A program made the position numbers and the translations under genes. A model generated the notes under the pieces. The model was given only the letters and a program-made list of their open reading frames with translations, ran no database searches and was not told the DNA's origin. DNA of 64,000 nt from Pseudoalteromonas tunicata (GTDB lineage Bacteria > Pseudomonadota > Gammaproteobacteria > Enterobacterales > Alteromonadaceae), in assembly GCF_002310815.1 (NCBI RefSeq), contig NZ_CP011033.1:1-64000 (forward strand), read 5' to 3'. The first letter of the stretch is position 1; each line of letters begins with the position of its first letter. This document shows positions 45,836 to 55,273 of the stretch, piece by piece.

Positions 45836-45849
45836 TAGAGGATAAGGAT

Positions 45850-46818
45850 ATGAGTGCAGCAATGCCCGCTATGGCACAGCTAAAACAGTTTGCTTTACGC
45901 CGAGAAGCATTTATTTATTATATTTTTTTGGTGGTGCTGGTGTTATTTGCCATTTTTCTACACGATACGGCATTTTTAACTGCAACTAATTTTATGAATA
46001 TTGTACGCCAAACTGCACCTATCACAGTGATGGCGGTTGGACTTACATTTGCTTTGGCGGTAGGCCATATTGATTTATCGATTGGCTCTGTGGTGGCGTT
46101 ATCTGCCTTGGTCGGCGCATTATTACTGCAATATGTGGGGATTCCATTCGCAATCATAGGAGCGTTATCCATAGGTTTGCTTGTTGGCTTAATTAATGGC
46201 TTTTTAATAGAGCGTTTGCAAGTCTCTTCTTTGCTTATCACCCTCGGTACAATGGGAGTTGTCACAGGGATTGCCCGCCAACTAACCAATCTAGAATCGG
46301 TGCCAATTATTAACCAGAGTTTTAATTTCGCCTTTGGTGCGGGTGATGTTTTTGGCATTCCTGTGCTGTTAGTATGGACAGTTGCTGTGGCCACTCTTGC
46401 TTATATTGTGATGAAAAAACTAGCGTTTGGTCGTCATTTATTAGCTGTTGGGGGCAGCCCAAAAGCGGCTCTTGCGATGGGCATTAAAGTCACGCGCTTG
46501 CGCATTTATGCTTTGGTGATTTCATCAATGGCGGCGGCGCTTGCCGGATTGTTATACGCAGGACGGTTACATGGCGCACGTTACACTCTGGGTGAAGCTG
46601 ATCTGCTCACTGTGATTGCGGCTGTTGCCATTGGTGGTACGAGTTTATTTGGTGGTCGAGCGTGTATTGTGGGGGCGATTTTGGGATCGTGGCTAATGGG
46701 TATGATCAATAATGGTTTGATTTTATCTGGGTTTTCGACCAACGAACAAATGATTGCCCGAGGACTTATTTTAATTATAGCTGTCGCGATTGGGGTTAAG
46801 GAGCTTAAAAATGGTTAG
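45850..46818 (+). CDS. Sugar ABC transporter permease (RbsC family)
   Basis: Inner-membrane permease of 322 residues with eight or more hydrophobic helices, beginning with a cytoplasmic tail and containing RQTAPITVMAVGLTFALAVGHIDLSIGS and IGGTSLFGG typical of BPD_transp_2 ribose/simple-sugar permeases. Fourteen bp after the binding protein, overlapping the ATPase start by eight bases. Imports an unidentified sugar. Confidence 0.92.
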   Translation: MSAAMPAMAQLKQFALRREAFIYYIFLVVLVLFAIFLHDTAFLTATNFMNIVRQTAPITVMAVGLTFALAVGHIDLSIGSVVALSALVGALLLQYVGIPFAIIGALSIGLLVGLINGFLIERLQVSSLLITLGTMGVVTGIARQLTNLESVPIINQSFNFAFGAGDVFGIPVLLVWTVAVATLAYIVMKKLAFGRHLLAVGGSPKAALAMGIKVTRLRIYALVISSMAAALAGLLYAGRLHGARYTLGEADLLTVIAAVAIGGTSLFGGRACIVGAILGSWLMGMINNGLILSGFSTNEQMIARGLILIIAVAIGVKELKNG

Positions 46819-47587
46819 AACAGCACTGGATCAGGTCGCGATTGAAGTGAAATCGCTGAAAAAAAGTTTTGGCGGTGTCCATGCACTTAAAAATGTCAGC
46901 TTCAAAATTAATAAAGGTGAAGTGGTGGGGTTGCTTGGTGATAATGGCGCAGGTAAATCAACCTTAGTACGTTGTATCTCAGGTATTCATGCCCCTGATG
47001 ACGGCAAGATTTTAGTCAATGATAAACCTGTATTTATTCAATCGCCTTTAGATGCAAGAGCGGTGGGGATTGAAACGGTATTTCAGGATTTAGCCATGGT
47101 GCCTGAATTTGATATCACTGAAAACTTATTTTTAAACCGCGAAATTAGGCATAAAAATCCGATTTTGGCGTGGCTAGGTTGGCTAGATAAAAAGGCGATG
47201 GAGAAACGCTCGAAAAAGGCTTTAAATCGGCTCAATAGCCGCATTCCCTCGTTTAGTAATCAAATTATCTCTTTATCGGGCGGGCAACGCCAAGCGGTCG
47301 CTATTGCTCGCGCCATTAATTGGGGGGCAGATATTGTGATTATGGATGAACCTACAGCTGCCCTCGGTGTTGAGCAAAGTGCTCAAGTGAACGAGTTAAT
47401 TAATGTGATAAGTTCGCAAGGTGTCGCTGTTTTATTAATTAGCCATAACATGCAGCATGTAGTTGAAACGTGCGACCGTGCAGTGGTGCTGTATCAAGGT
47501 GAGTCGGTGGCTGATGTGGCCGTTGCCGATGTGACTAAAGAAGATTTAGTCGCCCTGATCACTGGGGCAAAATCACAGGCGGCATAA
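46811..47587 (+). CDS. Sugar ABC transporter ATP-binding protein, single-domain form
   Basis: ATPase of 258 residues with Walker A GDNGAGKST (about 46-54), Q loop, signature LSGGQRQ and Walker B VIMDEPTA. RbsA-type proteins usually carry two fused ATPase domains of about 500 residues; this has only one, as in FrcA-like members, so two copies must pair. The ATG at 46811 has AGGAG seven bases upstream and overlaps the permease stop region. Confidence 0.92.
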   Translation: MVRTALDQVAIEVKSLKKSFGGVHALKNVSFKINKGEVVGLLGDNGAGKSTLVRCISGIHAPDDGKILVNDKPVFIQSPLDARAVGIETVFQDLAMVPEFDITENLFLNREIRHKNPILAWLGWLDKKAMEKRSKKALNRLNSRIPSFSNQIISLSGGQRQAVAIARAINWGADIVIMDEPTAALGVEQSAQVNELINVISSQGVAVLLISHNMQHVVETCDRAVVLYQGESVADVAVADVTKEDLVALITGAKSQAA

Positions 47588-47674
47588 GCGCTACTTAAAT
47601 TTCATTTTTGTTGTTGAACTGTTGGCTCAAATTTATGGGCCTAGTTTTTTGCGGCCAAAATTTAGGATTAATCC

Positions 47675-49291
47675 ATGGATTTAGAGAAAAAAATAGCCCA
47701 ATTACTGGGGTCATTAACAATAAAAGAAAAAGTGGGGCAATTATTTGTATTAGCCTTTGCTGGCCATGACTATGAGTATGCTCAGCATTTAATTCAAACA
47801 CATCATATTGGTGGTTTTTACATTACTGATGATAACGCGGCTGATTTAGCAAGTGCTGCCAAGCTTGCAAATACCTTACAGCAACTAGCTGCGCTGAGGG
47901 CGTGTGATGCTCCTTTAATTCTTGGCGTAGACCAAGAAGGTGCATGGGGGATCCTTACCCAGCAAACTGACCTTGGGCCTGGTAATTTAGCCCTAGGTAA
48001 AGCCAATGATTTAGCGCTAACTTATGATATGTACCGAGTATTTGCGCAGCAAATGCAATCAATTGGATATAACACTTTATTGTCGCCATGTGCTGATGTG
48101 AATGCAGATCCGAAAAACCCTATTATTGGCCAACGTGCCTTTGGTGAAACCGCAGAACATGTCGCAAGCCATGTTGCAGCGGCAGTCAAAGGTATTTTAA
48201 GTACCGACAACTTTGCCTGTGCCAAGCATTTTCCTGGCCATGGTGATACCCACACCGATAGCCATCAAGCTTTACCCGTAGTTAATAAATCACTTAATGA
48301 AATGATGCAACAAGATTTGTTGCCTTTTAAGCGTGCAATTGAAGCGGGTGTATCAATGATCATGACCAGCCATATTAATTACCCAAAAATTGACGCGCAT
48401 TACCCTGCAACATTATCGGCAACTATTTTAACGACTTTATTAAAAGAGCAACTGGGTTTTAAAGGGCTAATTATTACCGATAGCATGAACATGTGGGCTA
48501 TGCGCAAAAATTTTTCGCCAGTAGATGCTGCAGTGCAAGCCTTAAAAGCGGGGGCGCATTTAATTATGCTCAGTGAAGAACATTATGAAAATAGTACTAC
48601 GGCGTATAAAGAAATACAGGCTCAAACTATTGCTGGTGTCATTGATGCGGTGCAGCAAGGTGAGCTCGGCGAGACTTTAATTGATGATATTTTGAAGCAT
48701 GTTTTAGCCTATAAATATAGTTATTTAAAAGCTGATGCTAAAGCAATGACTATGAGCCGCGACCATTGTCAAAAGGTGGCCAAGCACTGCGCGCAAAAGG
48801 CGGTTAAGGTGCTACGAAACACCTCAGGAGTATGGCCGTTAACATCCCAATCATTTGTTGTGGCATTCGTTGCAGACCCTAAAGGTTACGACAGTTTAGT
48901 CAATGCCCGCGGTATTGGGCCTAATGATCCTCGTTCAGCACGAGATGTTATTTGCCAAAGTTTAAATTACGGCCCTGCTGCTTGCTCAATCTTGTCGTTT
49001 GAGAAGTTAAAAAAATGCTTAATAGGTGAAAAACAAATCGATGAAAATCAAACGATTGTATTGATAACGGAAGATTACCCATTGCCGGGTGAGCAGTTTG
49101 ACTTAGCGCAACAACAACAGCGCGTGCAACAAGCCATTTTGCGATGGGGCGAGCGTGTTGTGGTCATTGCTATGCGCTCTGATTATGAACTTGAGCAGTA
49201 TCCTCAACTTGCGACTTACCTCTGTGCCTATTCAAGCCGTGCATGCAGTGCTGAGTATATCGCAGCACTTATCAAAGGCGAAAAAGCATAA
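47675..49291 (+). CDS. Glycoside hydrolase family 3 (beta-N-acetylhexosaminidase-like)
   Basis: Cytoplasmic enzyme of 538 residues without a signal peptide. The NagZ-like barrel has VDQEG, KHFPGHGDTHTDSH (general-acid dyad region, about 184-196) and IITDSMNM with nucleophile Asp269. A second alpha/beta domain follows (about 370-538). The KHFPGHGDT motif points to N-acetylhexosaminides rather than glucosides. It follows the sugar ABC genes by 88 bp and probably hydrolyses the imported disaccharide. Confidence 0.9.
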   Translation: MDLEKKIAQLLGSLTIKEKVGQLFVLAFAGHDYEYAQHLIQTHHIGGFYITDDNAADLASAAKLANTLQQLAALRACDAPLILGVDQEGAWGILTQQTDLGPGNLALGKANDLALTYDMYRVFAQQMQSIGYNTLLSPCADVNADPKNPIIGQRAFGETAEHVASHVAAAVKGILSTDNFACAKHFPGHGDTHTDSHQALPVVNKSLNEMMQQDLLPFKRAIEAGVSMIMTSHINYPKIDAHYPATLSATILTTLLKEQLGFKGLIITDSMNMWAMRKNFSPVDAAVQALKAGAHLIMLSEEHYENSTTAYKEIQAQTIAGVIDAVQQGELGETLIDDILKHVLAYKYSYLKADAKAMTMSRDHCQKVAKHCAQKAVKVLRNTSGVWPLTSQSFVVAFVADPKGYDSLVNARGIGPNDPRSARDVICQSLNYGPAACSILSFEKLKKCLIGEKQIDENQTIVLITEDYPLPGEQFDLAQQQQRVQQAILRWGERVVVIAMRSDYELEQYPQLATYLCAYSSRACSAEYIAALIKGEKA

Positions 49292-49365
49292 ATCTATAAA
49301 AACTTACATTCGAATATTAAAAATAAACAATCACTTGAAAATTAGTCCAAATGATTTATTAAAAG

Positions 49366-49386
49366 TTAGTAAAACAAGTTTACTAA
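49366..49386. promoter_or_regulatory. Inverted repeat before a TonB receptor gene
   Basis: TTAGTAAA, five bases, TTTACTAA: perfect 8-bp arms. Its left half equals the start of the 21-bp motif, but the GATC half is missing. Possible operator for the receptor gene. Confidence 0.4.
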
Positions 49387-49437
49387 TTATTTGCTGCGAG
49401 TAGTCAAGGGGCGGCATTAACAACAAGGAAAACAAAA

Positions 49438-51999
49438 ATGAGTATAAAAACCAATTGTTACCTCGCGTTTTGTATCACAGCAGCGCTACAAGGCATTAGC
49501 ACTTCTGCGCTTGCAAATGATGATGTATTAGCGAATCAAAATATTGAAACCATTGAAGTACGCGGGATTCGCCGTAGCCTTGAAGAGGCTCTTAATACCA
49601 AACGCTTTGCCGATTCAGTAATAGACTCGATTTCGGCAGAAGATATTGGTAAATTTCCCGATAAAAATATTGGTGATGCGATGCAGCGTATTCCTGGTGT
49701 TACCGTTGTTCGTACTTATGGTGAAGTTAATGGTGTAACAGTGCGAGGAACTGCTCCTGAACACAGTATGGTGCTTTTAAATGGGCAAAATGTCGCCAGT
49801 GTAGGTTGGTTTGATTTAGGTGGAATTAATCGTAGTTTTAACTTTGAGATGCTTGCTGCTGAGCAAATATCCGGTATGGATCTGTTTAAATCAGTTGAAG
49901 CCAACGTTAATGAGGGGGCAATTGGTGGGACGGTGAATTTAAAAACCCGCAAACCACTTGATTTAGATTCCGGAACTTTTTTTGCATCTATAGAGGGGGC
50001 ATATCACACCAGTGTGAAAGAATGGGATCCAGCCTATTCGGCTTTAGGCAGTTGGAAAACCGATGATGATACTTTTGGTATTTTAGTTGCGTATTCAAAA
50101 GAAGAATCAAAAGTTTATCGCGAAACTTTATCTAATTTTGGAAGCCCCGCTGGAGCTAATTTCACTGATACCAATGATATTGCTCATGCTACCTATGGTG
50201 CTATGTCATCAATTTTGTTTGATGAGGACAGAGAACGTTCAAGTACTCAAGTTACCTTACAATACGCGCCATCAACGGCATTAACACTTAGCTTAAATTA
50301 CAACTTGTTTGAGCTAAATAATGATCATAATAATTCAGCATTATTCGGTATTGTTGGTTTTGGTACGCTAGATGGCAACTCAGTGACAGAAAATAGTGCT
50401 GGGGTGGTGATACGAGCAACAACCAATGGTGTAAATGGACCAGGGCTTGCGCCACTTTTTAATAATACAGTACTACGTACACCTGAAATGCAAACGGATG
50501 CACTTAATTTTACGGTAGAATATGCCGCAGAAGATTGGTCGGTAAATTTTGTCGCGGGTAGCTCATCAGCACAAGGACGTACAAAACAAAGTAGTACTTG
50601 GTGGGGTGATACTGCCAATGCAGCTAATGCTAGTTTTACTTATGATGTTGATGGCGCTTTAGAGATTATTCCCACAAACTCAAACTACATGAAAGATCAT
50701 AATAACTTTATGATTTTCACAGAGTTCACTTACATTAACTATGTGCGAGATAATGATATAGATTATTATCAAGCCGATTTTACTTATCAGCTAGACAGAG
50801 GTATTTTTTCGACCATTGAAGCAGGCTTTAAATATCAAGATCAAATATTTGCTTCTCAAGGAGATTATAGGGATGTTGATGTCAATAAAGCCATTGCTGA
50901 TGGCCTTACTTTAGCTGATTTTAACGGTGGTTTTGTGAGTGGTTTGCATAGTAAAGCTGGCCGTTCGGGTAGTCTGTCGGTATTTCCTATCGGTAGTCGC
51001 AGGATTTGGAGTTATGCAGAGGCTAATCAAGCGAGTAGTACAACAACATTGAGTAAATTTTCAATTGATGAAGCAATTACTGCTTCTTATGTCAAAGCCA
51101 ATTTTAGTGGTGAAGGGTTTCGTGGTAACGTAGGTCTTCGCTTCGTTGACACCGAAGTGGTGTCAAAAGGTCTAATCGATAACATACCTTCTAAAGGTAA
51201 AAAAGACTATTCCAACTTTTTACCAAGCGTGAATATTGCAGCCGATATTGCACAAGACTTAATTTTTCGTTTTGCTGCGGGATCAACAGTGTCTCGCCCT
51301 GACTATGATGACATGCAGATGGCTGAAACCATATCCGTCAGCTTTGCAACCGCAACTGTTGGCAGCCCAGATCTTAAACCTTATAAAGCCGACCAATATG
51401 ATATTGGTTTAGAGTGGTATTTTGATAGTGCTTCTGTGTTAGGCGCGACGTTATTTGTTAAAAATATTAGTGATTATATAGAAACTACGAGTGCTATTGA
51501 GTTGTATAATGGTTGTTCACAAACATGTTTAGTTACACGCTCTCGTAACGTAGGCACCGCAAATGTATCAGGACTTGAATTGCAGCTGCAGCATAATTTT
51601 GGCAATGGTTTTGGACTACTGGGTAACTATACCTATACCGACAGTGAAGTAACAAATTCTGTGGGTAAAACCGTTCCTATCAACGAAGTATCTAAAAACT
51701 CCTATAACGCTTCTGTATATTATGAAAATGAAATGTTTAGTGTACGTTTAGCGTATAACTACCGTGACAATTGGATGCGTCAGTACAACAATAGCGGCAG
51801 CGACAGTGTGAATGACGCATATGATCAACTCGATGCCTCATTTGTTTGGCATGCACTGGATAATGTTGATATCTCGATTGAAGCGGTCAATTTAACGAAT
51901 GAAGTTATGGTGTTACGCCAGCCTGATTTTGGCAGTGTGGTACATAGTGTTGACGAATTTGGCACTCGTTACTTTGTTGGTGCCAGTGTGCGCTTCTAA
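49438..51999 (+). CDS. TonB-dependent receptor, carbohydrate type
   Basis: Outer-membrane receptor of 853 residues with signal peptide (to about 26, STSALA). The plug starts EVRGIRRSLEEALNTKRFADSVIDSISAEDIGKFPDKNIGDAMQRIPGV, the pattern of the proteobacterial TonB-receptor class linked to sugar uptake. The barrel ends in FGTRYFVGASVRF with a terminal Phe. It follows the GH3 gene with a good AAGGAAA site. Likely outer-membrane entry for the sugar used by this locus. Confidence 0.93.
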   Translation: MSIKTNCYLAFCITAALQGISTSALANDDVLANQNIETIEVRGIRRSLEEALNTKRFADSVIDSISAEDIGKFPDKNIGDAMQRIPGVTVVRTYGEVNGVTVRGTAPEHSMVLLNGQNVASVGWFDLGGINRSFNFEMLAAEQISGMDLFKSVEANVNEGAIGGTVNLKTRKPLDLDSGTFFASIEGAYHTSVKEWDPAYSALGSWKTDDDTFGILVAYSKEESKVYRETLSNFGSPAGANFTDTNDIAHATYGAMSSILFDEDRERSSTQVTLQYAPSTALTLSLNYNLFELNNDHNNSALFGIVGFGTLDGNSVTENSAGVVIRATTNGVNGPGLAPLFNNTVLRTPEMQTDALNFTVEYAAEDWSVNFVAGSSSAQGRTKQSSTWWGDTANAANASFTYDVDGALEIIPTNSNYMKDHNNFMIFTEFTYINYVRDNDIDYYQADFTYQLDRGIFSTIEAGFKYQDQIFASQGDYRDVDVNKAIADGLTLADFNGGFVSGLHSKAGRSGSLSVFPIGSRRIWSYAEANQASSTTTLSKFSIDEAITASYVKANFSGEGFRGNVGLRFVDTEVVSKGLIDNIPSKGKKDYSNFLPSVNIAADIAQDLIFRFAAGSTVSRPDYDDMQMAETISVSFATATVGSPDLKPYKADQYDIGLEWYFDSASVLGATLFVKNISDYIETTSAIELYNGCSQTCLVTRSRNVGTANVSGLELQLQHNFGNGFGLLGNYTYTDSEVTNSVGKTVPINEVSKNSYNASVYYENEMFSVRLAYNYRDNWMRQYNNSGSDSVNDAYDQLDASFVWHALDNVDISIEAVNLTNEVMVLRQPDFGSVVHSVDEFGTRYFVGASVRF

Positions 52000-52137
52000 G
52001 TTTATGAGCCACCCCGATAATATAGAAGACTAAGAGCACTAGGTTTCTTATTTATAAAACATTGCGGGCATACGACATGCTTGCTCGCCGTGTTTCATCC
52101 CTGCCCTAAGTTCTGCCCGGCTTGCCTTATTTTTCTG

Positions 52138-52154
52138 TGTAAAGCCCCTTTACA
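52138..52154. repeat. 17-bp palindrome TGTAAAGCCCCTTTACA
   Basis: Last copy in the window, between the TonB receptor gene and the small binding protein gene, 80 bp from the start of the latter. Confidence 0.65.
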
Positions 52155-52233
52155 ATTTTATTAATCTGTATCAAACGCATATTTTTTTTGTTTGCCTATA
52201 CTTGTTGTTACTCTAGTTTTTAAACGATTTTGC

Positions 52234-52977
52234 ATGATTAAACTGCTGTTTATACCAACACTCTTTTTTGTGGTGTCTATCACCTTTAAAGTGTTTGCCG
52301 ATCCCGTAACGTTGCAAGTGGTGACAGAAGAGTGGCCACCGTTTAACTATACCAACGATCAAGGTCAAATTGTTGGTCGCTCTACCGATGTAATAAAAGC
52401 AGTGTTAGCCGAGGCAAAAATTGATTACACCCTTAACAGTTACCCTTGGGGCAGGGCGCTGCATATTGCTCAAACTCAGCCCAATGTGATTATTTATTCT
52501 ATTTATCGAACTGAAGAGCGTAAAAATCAATATCAATGGGTGTGCCCGCTTATTCCTGCGGTGAAGATTTTTGTTTATCGATTACGCAGTCGCCCTGATA
52601 TTAAGATTAAAAATATAAGTGAAGCTGTAAAATACCGCACCGGTAGCAATAAAAATGACAGTAGCCATAAATATTTACTCGATCATGGGTTTGAAGTGGG
52701 GGTTAATTTAGACCTGACGAATGATTCAGCCGCAACAATCCGTAAATTTGTGGCTGGTCGGCTCGATTTTTTAATGCAAACAGAATATTCAATGATCACT
52801 CAGCTTGAGTCATTAGGGCTTAATTACGATCATGTCGAAAAGCTTTTCCCGATAAAAGAATATGACTTTGGCGCTCCTTGTTTAGCGTTTAGTTTAGGCA
52901 CTGCTAAAGAGTTGGTTGAGCGAGTTAAAACAATTGTATTGGCTTATCCACACAACGAGACTAAAACACAAAATTAG
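52234..52977 (+). CDS. Periplasmic solute-binding protein, SBP_bac_3 type
   Basis: Exported protein of 247 residues with signal peptide (to about VFAD). It resembles amino-acid-type binding proteins (VTEEWPPFNYTNDQGQIVGRSTDVIKAVLAEA, PWGRAL), the single-gene variant common in Alteromonadales and Shewanella. No ABC partner is adjacent. ATG at 52234 is chosen since it starts the signal peptide; a longer frame adds 14 residues without a ribosome site. The ligand is unknown. Confidence 0.8.
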   Translation: MIKLLFIPTLFFVVSITFKVFADPVTLQVVTEEWPPFNYTNDQGQIVGRSTDVIKAVLAEAKIDYTLNSYPWGRALHIAQTQPNVIIYSIYRTEERKNQYQWVCPLIPAVKIFVYRLRSRPDIKIKNISEAVKYRTGSNKNDSSHKYLLDHGFEVGVNLDLTNDSAATIRKFVAGRLDFLMQTEYSMITQLESLGLNYDHVEKLFPIKEYDFGAPCLAFSLGTAKELVERVKTIVLAYPHNETKTQN

Positions 52978-53059
52978 TGTGAATACGTATGCAAGCCGTC
53001 TGCTTTTTTGTCATCTCAAGGTAATCTGAAACCCCATCCCATAAAATAAGAATTTTAAA

Positions 53060-55102
53060 ATGCGACTGATTAGCTTAGCGCTATTGGGTTTGAGTACTGC
53101 CTCGCAGGCTCAAACTGTGACTGTTAGTTCACCCGACGGTCAACTGACTGTCAGCATCAACGATGATCATGCTCTTGTACAGTACCAAGTTTCCTTAGCA
53201 GAACAGCTCATTATTGCGCCCTCCAATTTAGGCATGACGTTCAAACGCCAAGCACCGTTTGCTGATGGCTTTAAAATTACAAACGTGAATCAATCAAGCC
53301 ATGACAGCACGTGGCAACAGCCTTGGGGCGAACAGCAAAACATTCGCGACCAGCATAATGCGCTCACGCTGATGCTACAAAGTGATGATAAAAAACAAGG
53401 TCGTTATTCCGTCACCTTTAAGGTTTTTAACGATGGGATTGGCTTTCGTTATGAAGTGCCTGAACAAAAAGGCTTTGATCATAGCGAAATAACCGATGAA
53501 TTGACTGAATTTGCTATTGCCGACGCCAACCAAAGCACCGCATGGTGGATCCCTGCTCGTGGCTGGAATCGGTATGAATACGTTTATAATACTACGCCAC
53601 TCATGCAAGCGGCGCATGTGCACACTCCGTTTACCTTTAAAACAAAAAACAATGTACATGTTAGTATTCATGAGGCTGCGCTGATTGATTATGCGGCCAT
53701 GACTTTGAATCAACGCCGCCCAGGCACATTTAAAGCCGATTTAACGCCATGGTCCGATGGCATAAAAGTGAAAAAACAAGGTGGCTTCACCACGCCTTGG
53801 CGCACCATTCAAGTGGCTAAACAAGCGACCGGCCTGCTTAATTCTCATTTGATTTTAAACCTGAATGAGCCTAATAAACTCGGCGATGTAACTTGGGTGA
53901 ATCCAGGTAAATACGTTGGTATTTGGTGGGGCATGCATATTAATGAAAACACCTGGGGCAGTGGTGACAAACACGGAGCTACTACAAAAAATACCATTGA
54001 ATACATGGATTTTGCCGCGCAATATGGCTTTGATGGGGTATTAGTTGAAGGTTGGAATATTGGCTGGGATGGCGATTGGTTTTTTAATGGCGACGTGTTT
54101 AAGTTTGACCAAGCTTATCCTGATTTTGATATTAAAGCGATTAGCGAGCATGGCAAAAAAGTGGGGGTAAAATTGATTGGCCACCACGAAACGTCGGGTA
54201 ATGTCACTAATTACCGCAAGCAAATGCCAGCTGCATTTGAGCTGTACAATGAAGCTGGGGTAGAGCAAATAAAAACGGGTTATGTTGCCGATGGTGGTAA
54301 CATTAAGCGTGTTGATGAGCAAGGCATAGTGCGTAAAGAATGGCACGATGGCCAGTTTATGGTGAATGAATACCTTTATAATGTAGCACTTGCTGCGAAG
54401 CATAAACTCAGTATCAATACTCATGAGCCTATAAAAGATACCGGCCTGCGTCGTACTTACCCAAATTGGCTTGCACGTGAAGGAGCAAGAGGGCAAGAGT
54501 TCAACGCGTGGGGCACACCGCCTAACCCACCAGAGCATGCACCTATGCTGGCCTTTACCCGAATGCTGGCGGGCCCAATGGACTTTACTCCTGGTATTTT
54601 TGATATGAGTTTTAACGGCTTAGGTGATAAAACCAATCGTCCGCAAACAACCCTCGCCAAGCAATTAGCGTTATATGTGGTGCTCTACAGCCCTATACAA
54701 ATGGCGGCCGATTTACCGAAAAATTACCTAGCTAAGCCTGATGCATTTCAGTTTATTCAAGATGTGCCAACCGACTGGCAGCAAAGCATTGCGCTTGGCG
54801 GTGAAGTGGGCGATTTTGTGGTATTTGCCCGTAAAGCGAAGGCCACTGAGCGCTACAATGGCGATGATTGGTTTTTGGGTGCCGTAAGTGATGAACAAGC
54901 GCGCGAAGTGACAGTTAAACTCGACTTTTTAGATGCCAACCGTCGCTATGAAGCGCAAATTTATCGAGATGGCGCAGACGCCGAGTGGAAACAAAATCCA
55001 TACGATTTAGTGATTGAAAAACGCATCGTGACAGCCAAAGAATCGCTCATTCTCTCGCTTGCGACCAGTGGCGGTACTGCCATTCGGTTTAAAGCGCTTT
55101 AA
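53060..55102 (+). CDS. Glycoside hydrolase family 97 (alpha-glucosidase, SusB-like)
   Basis: Exported GH97 enzyme of 680 residues (signal peptide MRLISLALLGLSTASQA). An N-terminal beta-sandwich is followed by the catalytic barrel with WWGMHINENTWG, GVLVEGWNIGW, HHETSG, HEPIKDTGLRRTYPN and REGARGQEFNAWG. The glutamates in HEP and GQEFN match those of the inverting SusB-type rather than the retaining subgroup. Releases glucose (or galactose in other subgroups) from oligosaccharides in the periplasm. Base composition is noticeably more GC-rich than in the gene block before 52 kb. Confidence 0.93.
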   Translation: MRLISLALLGLSTASQAQTVTVSSPDGQLTVSINDDHALVQYQVSLAEQLIIAPSNLGMTFKRQAPFADGFKITNVNQSSHDSTWQQPWGEQQNIRDQHNALTLMLQSDDKKQGRYSVTFKVFNDGIGFRYEVPEQKGFDHSEITDELTEFAIADANQSTAWWIPARGWNRYEYVYNTTPLMQAAHVHTPFTFKTKNNVHVSIHEAALIDYAAMTLNQRRPGTFKADLTPWSDGIKVKKQGGFTTPWRTIQVAKQATGLLNSHLILNLNEPNKLGDVTWVNPGKYVGIWWGMHINENTWGSGDKHGATTKNTIEYMDFAAQYGFDGVLVEGWNIGWDGDWFFNGDVFKFDQAYPDFDIKAISEHGKKVGVKLIGHHETSGNVTNYRKQMPAAFELYNEAGVEQIKTGYVADGGNIKRVDEQGIVRKEWHDGQFMVNEYLYNVALAAKHKLSINTHEPIKDTGLRRTYPNWLAREGARGQEFNAWGTPPNPPEHAPMLAFTRMLAGPMDFTPGIFDMSFNGLGDKTNRPQTTLAKQLALYVVLYSPIQMAADLPKNYLAKPDAFQFIQDVPTDWQQSIALGGEVGDFVVFARKAKATERYNGDDWFLGAVSDEQAREVTVKLDFLDANRRYEAQIYRDGADAEWKQNPYDLVIEKRIVTAKESLILSLATSGGTAIRFKAL

Positions 55103-55139
55103 TTGTATCTCGACTTTTATTAAAACAGTTACTTGTCCA

Positions 55140-55172
55140 AAGCCCTGCGGTTAATTAAGCGGGGCTTTTTTG
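55140..55172 (+). terminator. GH97 gene terminator
   Basis: Imperfect stem AAGCCCTGC/GCGGGGCTT with a TTTTTT tail, 38 bp after the stop codon. Confidence 0.7.
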
Positions 55173-55273
55173 TATCTATCGTATTAATCGGTTGTTTATC
55201 GCGATTGGGTGAGCTGCGCGCTAAAAGTCATTAGTATAACTGACCAGTTGGCTTTATTTTTACTGGACACCTT

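Noticed and set aside
49366..49386. Another copy of the 21-bp motif
   Set aside because: The left half is present but the right half is a mirrored TTTACTAA, with no GATC, so it is listed as a separate inverted repeat.
9327..52154. TyrR boxes
   Set aside because: TyrR boxes are TGTAAA-N6-TTTACA (18 bp). These have five bases between, a GC-rich centre, and no link to aromatic amino acid genes.
54041..54538. 165-codon open frame opposite the GH97 gene
   Set aside because: It lies wholly within the well-supported GH97 gene on the other strand and has no ribosome site or recognisable domain.
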